This document shows positions 1 to 5,574 of a stretch of 10,220 nucleotides of DNA, piece by piece; position 1 is the first letter of the stretch; every line of letters begins with the position of its first letter. A model generated the notes under the pieces. The model did no database searches. It saw only the letters and a program-made list of their open reading frames with translations, and had not been told where the DNA came from. The translations under genes and the position numbers were made by a program. Origin of the DNA: an uncultured Eubacteriales bacterium (GTDB taxonomy: Bacteria; Bacillota; Clostridia; Oscillospirales; Acutalibacteraceae); the NCBI GenBank assembly GCA_948762645.1, contig CAQBRY010000063.1, positions 1 through 10,220 of the forward strand, given 5' to 3'.

Positions 1-508
1 CTTTAAATCTGCTGTCCATAGAGTGATTTCTATTGTCGCCCATTACGAAGCTATGTCCTTTTGGAATTACGTCGGGAATATCACCATCACCTTGGAGCCA
101 CATAGGTTCTCTTATGTATGTTTCATCGAGGACCTTGCCGTCTACTGTTACTTTTCCTGTTTCAAAATTAATTCCGAACGTCTGGTTTTCCGTGGCAATT
201 ACTCTTTTAACCAGAGGTTCGTCTAAGAACTGACCTCTGGTAATTACAACGACATCACCGTTACGTGGTACGTAGTTCCATTTAAAAACCACTACCTTGT
301 CTCCGTCACGCAAGGTATTAAGCATTGACCATCCACTTATATTTACGATTCTGAATATAAAAGAAAGAGAGATAACTACTACTATAATAGCTTGAGCAAT
401 GGATTCCAGCCATTCAAAGCATGATGTGGAAAATCTAGTAGTAGGTCTGTCGTCAATTTCATAGTTTTTATTTATTTGTTCATAATCATTTTTATTTTCC
501 TGATTCAT
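1..508 (-). CDS. lepB: Signal peptidase I, second tandem copy (3' end cut by window edge)
   Basis: Type I signal peptidase: membrane-bound serine/lysine-dyad protease that removes signal peptides from exported proteins. The visible 169 residues have a short N-terminal cytoplasmic tail, one membrane segment at about residues 36-54, the catalytic serine in SGWSML (Ser61), the general-base lysine in LVKRVIA (Lys101) and the GDNRN box near residues 157-161. Only the last residues are missing off the left edge. The start at 508 is preceded by a TGAGGT Shine-Dalgarno about 10 bases upstream. It lies 21 bp behind another lepB (530-1108), and the two are similar over their whole length (shared FEWLESIAQA and VIPKGH stretches), so this is a recent-looking tandem duplication, probably co-transcribed. 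Family box B is usually SMxPTL; here the Pro position is Asn (SMLNTL). The function is secure; whether the two copies differ in substrates cannot be seen. Confidence 0.95.
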   Translation of the reverse strand, partial: MNQENKNDYEQINKNYEIDDRPTTRFSTSCFEWLESIAQAIIVVVISLSFIFRIVNISGWSMLNTLRDGDKVVVFKWNYVPRNGDVVVITRGQFLDEPLVKRVIATENQTFGINFETGKVTVDGKVLDETYIREPMWLQGDGDIPDVIPKGHSFVMGDNRNHSMDSRFK

Positions 509-529
509 TACTAAATATACCTCATTATT

Positions 530-1108
530 TTAATTTATTACGCCGATTCTTGAAAATGGGAAAATAATATGTGTAGCTTTACCTACGATATTTTCATTTG
601 GAATTACTCCTATTTCTCTATATCTGCTGTCTGCAGAATTGTTTCTGTTATCGCCCATTACGAATGTATGACCTTTTGGTATAACTTCAGGAATTATGCC
701 GTCACCTTTTCTCCACATAGGTTCTAAAATATAAGGTTCATCTAAAATATTTCCATCAACAGTGACGGTATTGTTTTCAAAATCTATGCTAAGAGTTTGA
801 CTTTCAGTTGCAATAACTCTCTTAATAATTGGTTTATTAAATTGAGTGCCTCTGGAAATTACAACAACATCGCCGTTTTTAGGAGTGTAGTTCCATTTTA
901 ATATAAATACTTTATCTCTGTCATGTAAAGTATCTAGCATTGAGGTACCGTCTACAGTAGCGATTCGGAATATAAATGAAAGTATTGCAACCATAACCAC
1001 AAGGGCTTGAGCTATAGATTCTAGCCATTCAAAAGATGAAGTTGAAAAGCTGGTATTAAACCTATCAATATTGTTTGACATATTGTTAGAATTAATTTTA
1101 TCGTTCAT
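530..1108 (-). CDS. lepB: Signal peptidase I, first tandem copy
   Basis: Complete 192-residue type I signal peptidase, a normal length for the short Gram-positive (Sip-like) form. One N-terminal membrane segment lies at about residues 31-50. The catalytic dyad is Ser56 (DGTSML) and Lys96 (IIKRVIA), and box E GDNRNNSADSR is at 152-162. The catalytic domain should face outside the membrane. The start at 1108 has AAAGAGGTAA just upstream. The gene follows rplS in the same direction, as in many Firmicutes where rplS-lepB-rbgA-rnhB cluster, but a terminator (1184-1211) lies between them. The pair of lepB genes therefore either receives read-through from rplS or has its own weak promoter in 1109-1183, where I see no convincing consensus. 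As in the second copy, the Pro of SMxPTL is replaced (here by Asp). Confidence 0.97.
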   Translation of the reverse strand: MNDKINSNNMSNNIDRFNTSFSTSSFEWLESIAQALVVMVAILSFIFRIATVDGTSMLDTLHDRDKVFILKWNYTPKNGDVVVISRGTQFNKPIIKRVIATESQTLSIDFENNTVTVDGNILDEPYILEPMWRKGDGIIPEVIPKGHTFVMGDNRNNSADSRYREIGVIPNENIVGKATHIIFPFSRIGVIN

Positions 1109-1183
1109 ATATATTACCTCTTTATAATATCTAAATTTTATTTGCTGAGCATGTTAAATGGTATATTTATAAGTAACCATATT

Positions 1184-1211
1184 AAAAAAGGGACTTTGTA
1201 AGACAAGTCCC
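1184..1211 (-). terminator. Rho-independent terminator after rplS
   Basis: On the minus strand a perfect 7-bp stem (GGGACTT / AAGTCCC, 8-nt loop) is followed directly by six T residues, beginning 8 bases past the rplS stop codon. The T run is on the minus strand only, so it acts on rplS transcripts. It separates the ribosomal gene from the lepB pair and probably attenuates read-through into them. Confidence 0.85.
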
Positions 1212-1219
1212 ATAAAAGA

Positions 1220-1564
1220 TTAGTTCATCTTTTCTTTAACCTTTGCGGCTTTACCTACTCTGCTACGTAAATAGTAAAGCTTACTCCTACGTACTTTACC
1301 TTTCCTAATTACTTTTACATCTTTTACGTTTGGAGAGTGTAAAGGGAAAACTCTTTCAACACCTACGCCATAAGAAATTCTTCTAACGGTAAAAGTTGAG
1401 CTTATACCGCTTCCTTTTCTTGCAATCACGGTACCTTCAAAGACTTGAATACGCTCACGATTTCCTTCTTTAATGTTAACATCAACTTTTACAGTATCAC
1501 CAATATTAAAAGAGGGGATTTCTTTTTTTGTAGATGCACTGGAAATAAGTTCTAAAGCTTTCAT
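1220..1564 (-). CDS. rplS: 50S ribosomal protein L19
   Basis: Large-subunit protein L19, which sits at the 30S/50S interface. It is 114 residues against the usual 114-116. Typical L19 features are FNIGDTVKVDV near residues 19-29, FEGTVIARKG near 42-51, FTVRRISYGVGVERVFP in the middle, and the basic signature KVRRSKLYYLR at about 91-101. The start at 1564 is preceded by GGAGGA at good spacing. A strong promoter and a structured leader lie upstream and a terminator just downstream, so it looks like a largely independent transcription unit feeding some read-through to lepB. Confidence 0.98.
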   Translation of the reverse strand: MKALELISSASTKKEIPSFNIGDTVKVDVNIKEGNRERIQVFEGTVIARKGSGISSTFTVRRISYGVGVERVFPLHSPNVKDVKVIRKGKVRRSKLYYLRSRVGKAAKVKEKMN

Positions 1565-1634
1565 TAAAAATCCTCCAAAATTACTCTAAATATTCATACT
1601 GTTTTAAAACCAGCAGAGGAATATCAGGATATTT

Positions 1635-1668
1635 TTATCAAAGGGAACCAATAAATCCCTACTGATAA
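1635..1668 (-). ncRNA. L19-leader-like hairpin in the rplS 5' untranslated region
   Basis: In the predicted rplS leader the minus strand folds as a two-part hairpin. The outer stem is TTATCA/TGATAA (6 bp), then a small internal loop, an inner stem AGGGA/TCCCT (5 bp), and a loop of about 9 nt. Firmicutes are known to carry an L19 leader RNA in this place, proposed to let L19 regulate its own mRNA. Position and shape fit that family. The match is by eye and no covariance model was run. Confidence 0.6.
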
Positions 1669-1680
1669 TGACGATAAAAA

Positions 1681-1709
1681 ATTATATCATGCATTAAGAT
1701 TTTTTTCAA
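1681..1709 (-). promoter_or_regulatory. SigA-type promoter for rplS
   Basis: The minus strand reads TTGAAA (1704-1709), 17 bases, then TATAAT (1681-1686). This is near-consensus for the housekeeping sigma factor. Transcription would start near 1674, giving a leader of about 110 nt that contains the L19-leader-like hairpin. Confidence 0.85.
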
Positions 1710-1757
1710 TAAATTTTTTCATTTTTATTAAATTTTAAATCCACAGTGTCATTAGGA

Positions 1758-2030
1758 TCAATTCTCTTTATTTTTTAAATAAGAGGCGACTGAACGATAA
1801 TTTGTACCGCAGGTACGGCACGTTATTCGTCCAAAACCAATTACCATGCGTCCGGCATCGGAGCAGACGAGATTGGGACAGAATCTTAAAAACCTTACAT
1901 TTTTATCAGGGACAACAGGAGCAGCACTATCCCCACCGGTTTCAACGCTAATGCCTCCCCGCTATAGATTCGAGCTGTCCATCATCCAATTTTTGAATAC
2001 CATTTGTTAAATTATTTTTTTATCGGCTAT
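1758..2030 (-). pseudogene. Decayed GG-leader / Cys-pair small protein gene, copy 1
   Basis: Third and most damaged member of a tandem family. Read on the minus strand from 2030, the leader NLTNGIQKLDDGQLESIAGG is recovered after allowing for an A lost in the A7 run at 2015-2021 and one extra G in a GGGG run near 1960. After the leader an uninterrupted frame runs to a TGA at 1758 and holds two Cys pairs, CPNLVC and CRTCG, spaced like a zinc ribbon, with a C-terminus ending YLKNKEN. The expected ATG is ATA, with AAAGGG still present upstream where the ribosome binding site should be. The leader matches the GG-export consensus (Leu at -12, Leu at -7, Ile at -4, Gly-Gly). The Cys-rich part differs clearly from copies 2 and 3, so this was a diverged paralog. 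Three lesions make expression of the full product unlikely. The two indels are in homopolymers, so assembly error is an alternative for those, but not for the start. Confidence 0.7.
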
Positions 2031-2104
2031 AATATAAACCCTTTCTTTTTTGAAAAATTTAGTGTCTAATTTTATATACCAATGAAAGACGAACGAGGAA
2101 AACA

Positions 2105-2460
2105 TCAATCTTCACTTTGAGTGACTCCACTCCACTTACTATAAAAAGGCATAAAAAAGAGACCACCCTTACTACGATGTAAATCTGTATGATTCTTTTC
2201 TCCACAAGTCCAAGAAACAGAGACCCCCTGACCGCAGTGCCCATTGTTCATATTTCCTCAGTTTTCAACTTTACCCATATTTTTTACCTTTAATTTTTAT
2301 GGCGTTTAGCATCACATTTGTCTCAAGTGGTAGATATTTTGTTCCATTTGAAGAAGTTGCTGACATCATTAGCCTCAGTTACTCCGCCGTTAACTTTGGT
2401 TAACTCGCTGTCATTTAGCTTTTGGATATTGTTTGTTAAGTTTGTTTTTTTATTGTCCAT
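2105..2460 (-). pseudogene. Decayed GG-leader / Cys-pair small protein gene, copy 2
   Basis: From an ATG at 2460 with AAAGGAG upstream, the minus strand encodes 45 residues: a clear GG leader (KLNDSELTKVNGG) and the start of the cargo. A TGA at 2323-2325 stands exactly where the first zinc-ribbon Cys (TTC) lies in the neighbouring gene at 2925. Homology continues after the stop in shifted frames: DKCDAK directly after it, then SWTCGEKNHTDLHRSKGGLF around 2145-2215, then WSGVTQSED and a stop at 2105. That tail matches the ancestral C-terminus of the neighbour (GLFGLG...WSGSTNLES). The region is thus a full-length but frameshifted paralog. A 45-residue leader-plus-stub peptide (2323-2460) could still be made, but I see no clear promoter of its own. 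Confidence 0.75.
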
Positions 2461-2598
2461 ATTAAAATTTCTCCTTTACTAAATATAATAAGACGTATCT
2501 CCTACTTTGGAAGGTGTAAAAGAAAACATTTTAACTTTCTAGATTAGTACTGCCACTCCAAGCCCCAGAACCTAAACCAAATAAACCCGAATGTCGAC

Positions 2599-2925
2599 CT
2601 AAGTATGTGCTATTTTGTCCACCGCATTTTTCAAACGTCCAATAAATGGCAGCGTTAAGTATGTGCTATTTTGTCCACCGCATTTTTCACACGTCCAATA
2701 AATGGCATCGTTTTGATACATAATATGGCCCTCTATACGCCAATTTTCCTTGGTTACTTTTAATTCTTTCTTAGCACCGCATTTATCGCAAGTGGTAGGT
2801 ATTGTATTTGGCATAAAAAAAACAACAGCATCTTTAGCATCAGTCCATCCTCCGCTAACTTTATCCAAGTTATCTTCATTCAATTTTTGTATACCGCTTG
2901 TTAAATTATTTTTCTTATCAGACAT
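2599..2925 (-). CDS. GG-leader, zinc-ribbon-like small protein with rearranged C-terminus
   Basis: This 108-residue protein starts with a double-glycine leader (residues 1-26; KLNEDNLDKVSGG fits the Leu -12, Leu -7, Val -4, Gly-Gly pattern cut by PCAT-type peptidase/ABC exporters). The cargo has two Cys pairs, CDKC (46-49) and CEKC (79-82), spaced as in a zinc ribbon. Such leaders are typical of class II bacteriocins and related exported peptides; the function of this cargo is unknown to me, and no exporter or immunity gene is visible. Residues 91-108 are not ancestral: they come from out-of-frame reading of a 56-bp duplicated block (2600-2655). Without the duplication the frame would run on to a TAA at 2531 and end in GLFGLGSGAWSGSTNLES, a tail also seen in copy 2. 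The start at 2925 has AAGGAGG upstream and a strong promoter at 2962-2990, so this copy is probably still expressed. Confidence 0.75.
   Translation of the reverse strand: MSDKKNNLTSGIQKLNEDNLDKVSGGWTDAKDAVVFFMPNTIPTTCDKCGAKKELKVTKENWRIEGHIMYQNDAIYWTCEKCGGQNSTYLTLPFIGRLKNAVDKIAHT
2600..2711. repeat. 56-bp tandem duplication
   Basis: Two head-to-tail copies, 2600-2655 and 2656-2711, differ at only two positions. In gene sense copy 2656-2711 encodes the in-frame zinc-ribbon half with WTCEKC. Copy 2600-2655 would read WTFEKC in its original frame, so one zinc-ligand Cys codon is TTT there. Since 56 is not a multiple of three, the duplication shifts the frame and brings an early TAG. Confidence 0.95.
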
Positions 2926-2961
2926 TTTGAAATTCCTCCTTAATAAAAATATGGTAAGTGT

Positions 2962-2990
2962 ATTTTAGCATTTTATATATAATTTGTCAA
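2962..2990 (-). promoter_or_regulatory. Strong promoter for the GG-leader gene
   Basis: The minus strand reads TTGACA (2985-2990), a 17-base spacer ending in TGC, then TAAAAT (2962-2967). This combines a perfect -35 with an extended -10. It lies about 40 bases before the start at 2925 and may have driven the whole three-gene array. Confidence 0.8.
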
Positions 2991-3000
2991 ATAAAAAGCA

Positions 3001-3226
3001 TAAAAATATAAAATTTATATACAAATATAATTTTAAAAAGTGTAATCTTTTGTAATGATATTGTAATCTTTAATTTCGTCACATTTACCAAAGAAACTTT
3101 CACAATTTTATTAACATTAAATTTAAAACCTTTAATACACCTGAAAAGTTTAATATAATATTAATAATTATTACAAATTATTAACTTTTACTCGTTATTA
3201 TGCACAAAATATCATCGCTGTAGAGT
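3001..3226. other. AT-rich divergent intergenic region with TGTAAT direct repeats
   Basis: No gene is seen between the promoters of the divergent genes at 2925 and 3359. The stretch is very AT-rich. The only clear pattern is TGTAAT three times, at 3041, 3051 and 3062, two of them extended to TGTAATCTTT. The 10-11-bp period puts the units on one face of the helix, as in direct-repeat sites for some response regulators. No binding factor can be named. Confidence 0.35.
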
Positions 3227-3255
3227 TTGACATTCTACTAATTGTTTAATACAAT
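3227..3255 (+). promoter_or_regulatory. Promoter for the YabE-like wall protein
   Basis: TTGACA (3227-3232), 17 bases, TACAAT (3250-3255) on the plus strand: perfect -35 and a good -10. The transcript would begin near 3262 and have a leader of about 97 nt before the ATG at 3359, with a small GGG/CCC hairpin near 3268-3280. Confidence 0.8.
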
Positions 3256-3358
3256 CAATAATATAAGGGTATAACCCCCTAGTTAATGCGTAACAATATT
3301 GACCGTTTAAAATATAAAATAAATGAATATGCAACGGTATGAAAAGAGGCTGTATAAT

Positions 3359-4648
3359 ATGAAAACTTTTTTGAATAAGAAATTAAGAGACATATTGAAA
3401 GAAACAATAAATATAAAGAGAATAGTCGCTGTTACGGTAATGAGTGTTATATGTTTAGCGTCTGTATTTTCTGTTTTTGCTTTTAGCAGGAAAGTTACAG
3501 TTATAGATGGAGAAAATGTATTTTCCTTAATAACTATAAATAATAACGTCAAAAAGATATTAGAGCAAGCTGGAGTTGAACTTAGTGAAAATGATACTAT
3601 AACTAGTATAGAGGAAAATGATTTGTCATTAGAATTAATAGTAAATAGAGCTTTCGATGTCCAGGTAAGGGTTGACGACAGAGAACCCATAGTTTTAAAA
3701 CTAACCCATGAAAATACAGTTTATGATGCAATCGTTGCTGCCGGAGTAGAGATTGAGGAAAATCATTTTATTTCTCATGATGTAAACGCTTTGTTAGACC
3801 TAGGTATGGAAATTGTAGTTGAGAAAAGAGTTAAAATAATAGTTACTGCAGATGGTAGAACTGAGGAATATTCTGTACCGGAGGACTCTACTGTTTTACA
3901 TGCGATAATATTTGCCGATATACCTTTATATTCTGAAGATATTGTAAGTGCTGATCTTAATGAGAAGGTATCAGATGGAATGTCGTTTTCTATTGAGAGA
4001 ATAGGATATAAAAATACTATCGTAACGGAAGTTATACCTTTTGAGACGGTTACGAAAAAAACAAGTTTATTAGATGAAGGTACTGAAGAAATAGCGGTTA
4101 AAGGAAAAAACGGAGAAAAAGAAATTTTTACTAAAGAGACCATAATAGATGGAAAAGTGGTAAGTAGTGAGGAGGTAAAGGCAAGGATATCTGTAAATCC
4201 TGTAAATGAAGTGATTTTAGTCGGTACTAGAAAGAGCAATCAAACGGTACAAGTTATTAGTCCAGTTAGCGACGGTGATAGTAAAACAAGCGGTAGTTTA
4301 TCAGACGATGATAGCGGTGTTCTTACAGATAGTAAAGGAAGGACTATAGAGTATAAGTCAAAGCTCACAGGAAAGGGTACGGCTTATACGGCAGAAGAAG
4401 GTGCTAAAACATCTACTGGTACAGTAGCCTCAAGAGGAACGGTAGCTGTTGATCCAAAGATCATACCTTATGGCACGAAGCTTTATATAAAATCAGCAGA
4501 TGGAAAATTTGTTTATGGATACGCTGAGGCTTCGGATACAGGTGGGGCATTAAGAAGCGGAAGAGTAATAGTGGATTTATATATGGATACCGAAAAAGAA
4601 TGTTTTACTTTTGGTCGAAGAGACGTTATAGTATATATATTAAAATAA
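3359..4648 (+). CDS. YabE-like cell-wall protein (DUF348 repeats, G5, 3D domain)
   Basis: Membrane-anchored or secreted wall protein of the YabE/Rpf-like group, in which the C-terminal 3D domain is thought to cleave peptidoglycan like a lytic transglycosylase. I start at 3359 (429 residues) because AAAAGAGG stands at good spacing before it; the in-frame ATG at 3323 has no ribosome binding site. Order: basic N-terminus, hydrophobic segment at about 20-43, three ubiquitin-like DUF348 repeats at about 45-96, 98-152 and 156-210, a G5 domain at about 217-292, a Ser/Asp-rich linker, and a 3D domain at 336-429. The 3D domain has Asp365 (AVDPKIIPYGT), Asp393 (ASDTGG) and Asp406 (VIVDLYM), the three aspartates that give the domain its name, in the order expected. 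Such proteins act in wall remodelling and stationary-phase survival in Bacillus. The gene stands alone here, not beside ksgA/rnmV as yabE does in B. subtilis. Confidence 0.92.
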   Translation: MKTFLNKKLRDILKETINIKRIVAVTVMSVICLASVFSVFAFSRKVTVIDGENVFSLITINNNVKKILEQAGVELSENDTITSIEENDLSLELIVNRAFDVQVRVDDREPIVLKLTHENTVYDAIVAAGVEIEENHFISHDVNALLDLGMEIVVEKRVKIIVTADGRTEEYSVPEDSTVLHAIIFADIPLYSEDIVSADLNEKVSDGMSFSIERIGYKNTIVTEVIPFETVTKKTSLLDEGTEEIAVKGKNGEKEIFTKETIIDGKVVSSEEVKARISVNPVNEVILVGTRKSNQTVQVISPVSDGDSKTSGSLSDDDSGVLTDSKGRTIEYKSKLTGKGTAYTAEEGAKTSTGTVASRGTVAVDPKIIPYGTKLYIKSADGKFVYGYAEASDTGGALRSGRVIVDLYMDTEKECFTFGRRDVIVYILK

Positions 4649-4656
4649 AAAATAAT

Positions 4657-4691
4657 AAACAACTGTGTTCTTTAATACGAACCAGTTGTTT
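4657..4691. terminator. Bidirectional terminator between convergent genes
   Basis: A 9-bp stem (AAACAACTG at 4657-4665 with CAGTTGTTT at 4683-4691) continues past a one-base bulge with GTTC/GAAC. T-rich tracts follow on both strands. It lies 8 bases after the plus-strand gene ending at 4648 and 12 bases after the minus-strand gene ending at 4704, so it can end both transcripts. Confidence 0.8.
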
Positions 4692-4703
4692 TAGTTTTAA
4701 AAT

Positions 4704-5156
4704 TTATAGGAGTTCAAATGTCTCTAACAGTTGATGAACGAAATTATTGAATGGAGCGTAAGATGTATATAAAAAAGAATCATCTATTATTTTATTTGCA
4801 TCTTTAGGTGATAGACCCCCGATACTGGTTAAAATTAATCTTAGGCAATTTTTTGATGATGGAAGAATTTCTTGGTTTTGTATACTAGACATTGTCGAAA
4901 TTACCTGTCTGTTAAACTGACCGAGAGTGTTTAAATCGGATTTTAGGTTTTCTCGGATGAGTTTGGCCGCCATCTGACAATCCTGCTGGTTTAGTATTAA
5001 TCTATATGAATCATGGGGACTAACAATGGTCAATTTAAAAATTTTTTTTAAAGGCGGTTTTACTGCATGGACGTTAGAATAGGGTGAAAAAATCGCCGAT
5101 GCAATTCCGATAGTTGTAGATGCGATTAAAGCAAATATTTTATTTTTTTTTATCAT
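4704..5156 (-). CDS. Small exported protein of unknown function
   Basis: 150 residues, no family recognised. The N-terminus is a standard Sec signal peptide: Lys-rich start, hydrophobic core at about 7-24, and a likely cut after Val-His-Ala (residue 31), which a LepB enzyme could process. The mature part is about 119 residues with two cysteines (Cys60 and Cys104) that could form a disulfide outside the cell. It has no membrane segment or wall anchor, and ends FVHQLLETFELL. The start at 5156 has AAGGAG upstream. It is transcribed alone, from a promoter at 5199-5227 that overlaps an inverted repeat, toward the shared terminator at 4657-4691. Signal peptide, ribosome binding site and promoter together make it a credible real gene. 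Confidence 0.8.
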   Translation of the reverse strand: MIKKNKIFALIASTTIGIASAIFSPYSNVHAVKPPLKKIFKLTIVSPHDSYRLILNQQDCQMAAKLIRENLKSDLNTLGQFNRQVISTMSSIQNQEILPSSKNCLRLILTSIGGLSPKDANKIIDDSFLYTSYAPFNNFVHQLLETFELL

Positions 5157-5183
5157 ATTATTCTCCTTAAATTAAAAATATAT

Positions 5184-5204
5184 TAACATCAATTTGAGAT
5201 GTTA
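5184..5204. promoter_or_regulatory. Inverted repeat over the -10 of the exported-protein gene (possible operator)
   Basis: TAACATC (5184-5190), 7-base spacer, GATGTTA (5198-5204): a perfect 7-bp dyad. It covers the -10 and probable start of the promoter for the gene at 4704-5156, a place where a dimeric repressor would block transcription. It might instead form an RNA hairpin at the 5' end. No regulator is identified. Confidence 0.5.
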
Positions 5205-5227
5205 CTAATTTTTTTAAGATAAGTCAA
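5199..5227 (-). promoter_or_regulatory. Promoter for the exported-protein gene
   Basis: The minus strand reads TTGACT (5222-5227), 17 bases, TAACAT (5199-5204). The -35 is good and the -10 moderate. It sits 43 bases before the start at 5156. Confidence 0.6.
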
Positions 5228-5276
5228 GTAAAATATGATAGTAAAATACTTGTATAAGTTGATAAAAATACCTAAG

Positions 5277-5325
5277 AGATACTCAAAGTCTAACATTAAT
5301 AATAATAATTAAACCTTAAGTATCT
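5277..5325. repeat. Inverted repeat, weak terminator candidate after the 50-residue gene
   Basis: AGATACT (5277-5283) pairs with AGTATCT (5319-5325) across a 35-base AT-rich loop. On the minus strand it is followed by a TATTTTTA stretch. It lies 27 bases past the stop of the gene at 5352-5504 and might end that transcript, but the long loop makes this weak. Confidence 0.3.
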
Positions 5326-5351
5326 ATAAAATTTGTGAATATTTGATTAAA

Positions 5352-5504
5352 TTATGACCAAGAATTATTGTTTTTATTTATACCTTTATCTTGAGTTTTG
5401 TTTCCGCAATCTTTAGTATTTTTATTTTGGCTTTGTTCTTGATTTTTGCTTTGATTTTTGTTTTGATTTTTGTTTAATCCATTGTTGCAAAATTTATCAC
5501 CCAT
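5352..5504 (-). CDS. 50-residue Asn/Lys/Gln-rich small protein
   Basis: The start is set at 5504 because GGAGGTGAG stands directly before it at ideal spacing; an upstream in-frame ATG lacks such a site. The product is low-complexity: repeats of NKNQ/SKNQ over about residues 9-29, two cysteines (Cys6 and Cys33), no hydrophobic segment and no signal peptide, ending in NNNSWS. It is very hydrophilic and probably disordered. It follows the feoB stop by 70 bp in the same direction and may be the last gene of that transcript, or have its own promoter in the AT-rich gap. Small spore-associated or nucleic-acid-binding proteins sometimes look like this, but no family is recognised and I assign no function. 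The strong ribosome binding site is the main support. Confidence 0.6.
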   Translation of the reverse strand: MGDKFCNNGLNKNQNKNQSKNQEQSQNKNTKDCGNKTQDKGINKNNNSWS

Positions 5505-5574
5505 TTTTCTCACCTCCACGAGAATATTGTGTGCTAAAAAATTTTGATTATACAAACTCAATATTTTACAATTT

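Noticed and set aside
2059..2244. 61-residue minus-strand open frame
   Set aside because: It overlaps the decayed copy 2 in a different frame from the recognisable WTCGEKNHTD homology, has no ribosome binding site, and its sequence matches nothing; it is a shadow of the pseudogene.
3041..3071. CRISPR-like or plasmid-origin iterons
   Set aside because: Units are only 10-11 bp, there are just three, and no replication or Cas gene is nearby; retained only as a possible regulator site.
3307..4239. Two long minus-strand open frames opposite the YabE-like gene
   Set aside because: They are antisense to a gene with clear domains and have Ser/Thr/Ile-rich translations typical of shadow frames, with no ribosome binding sites.
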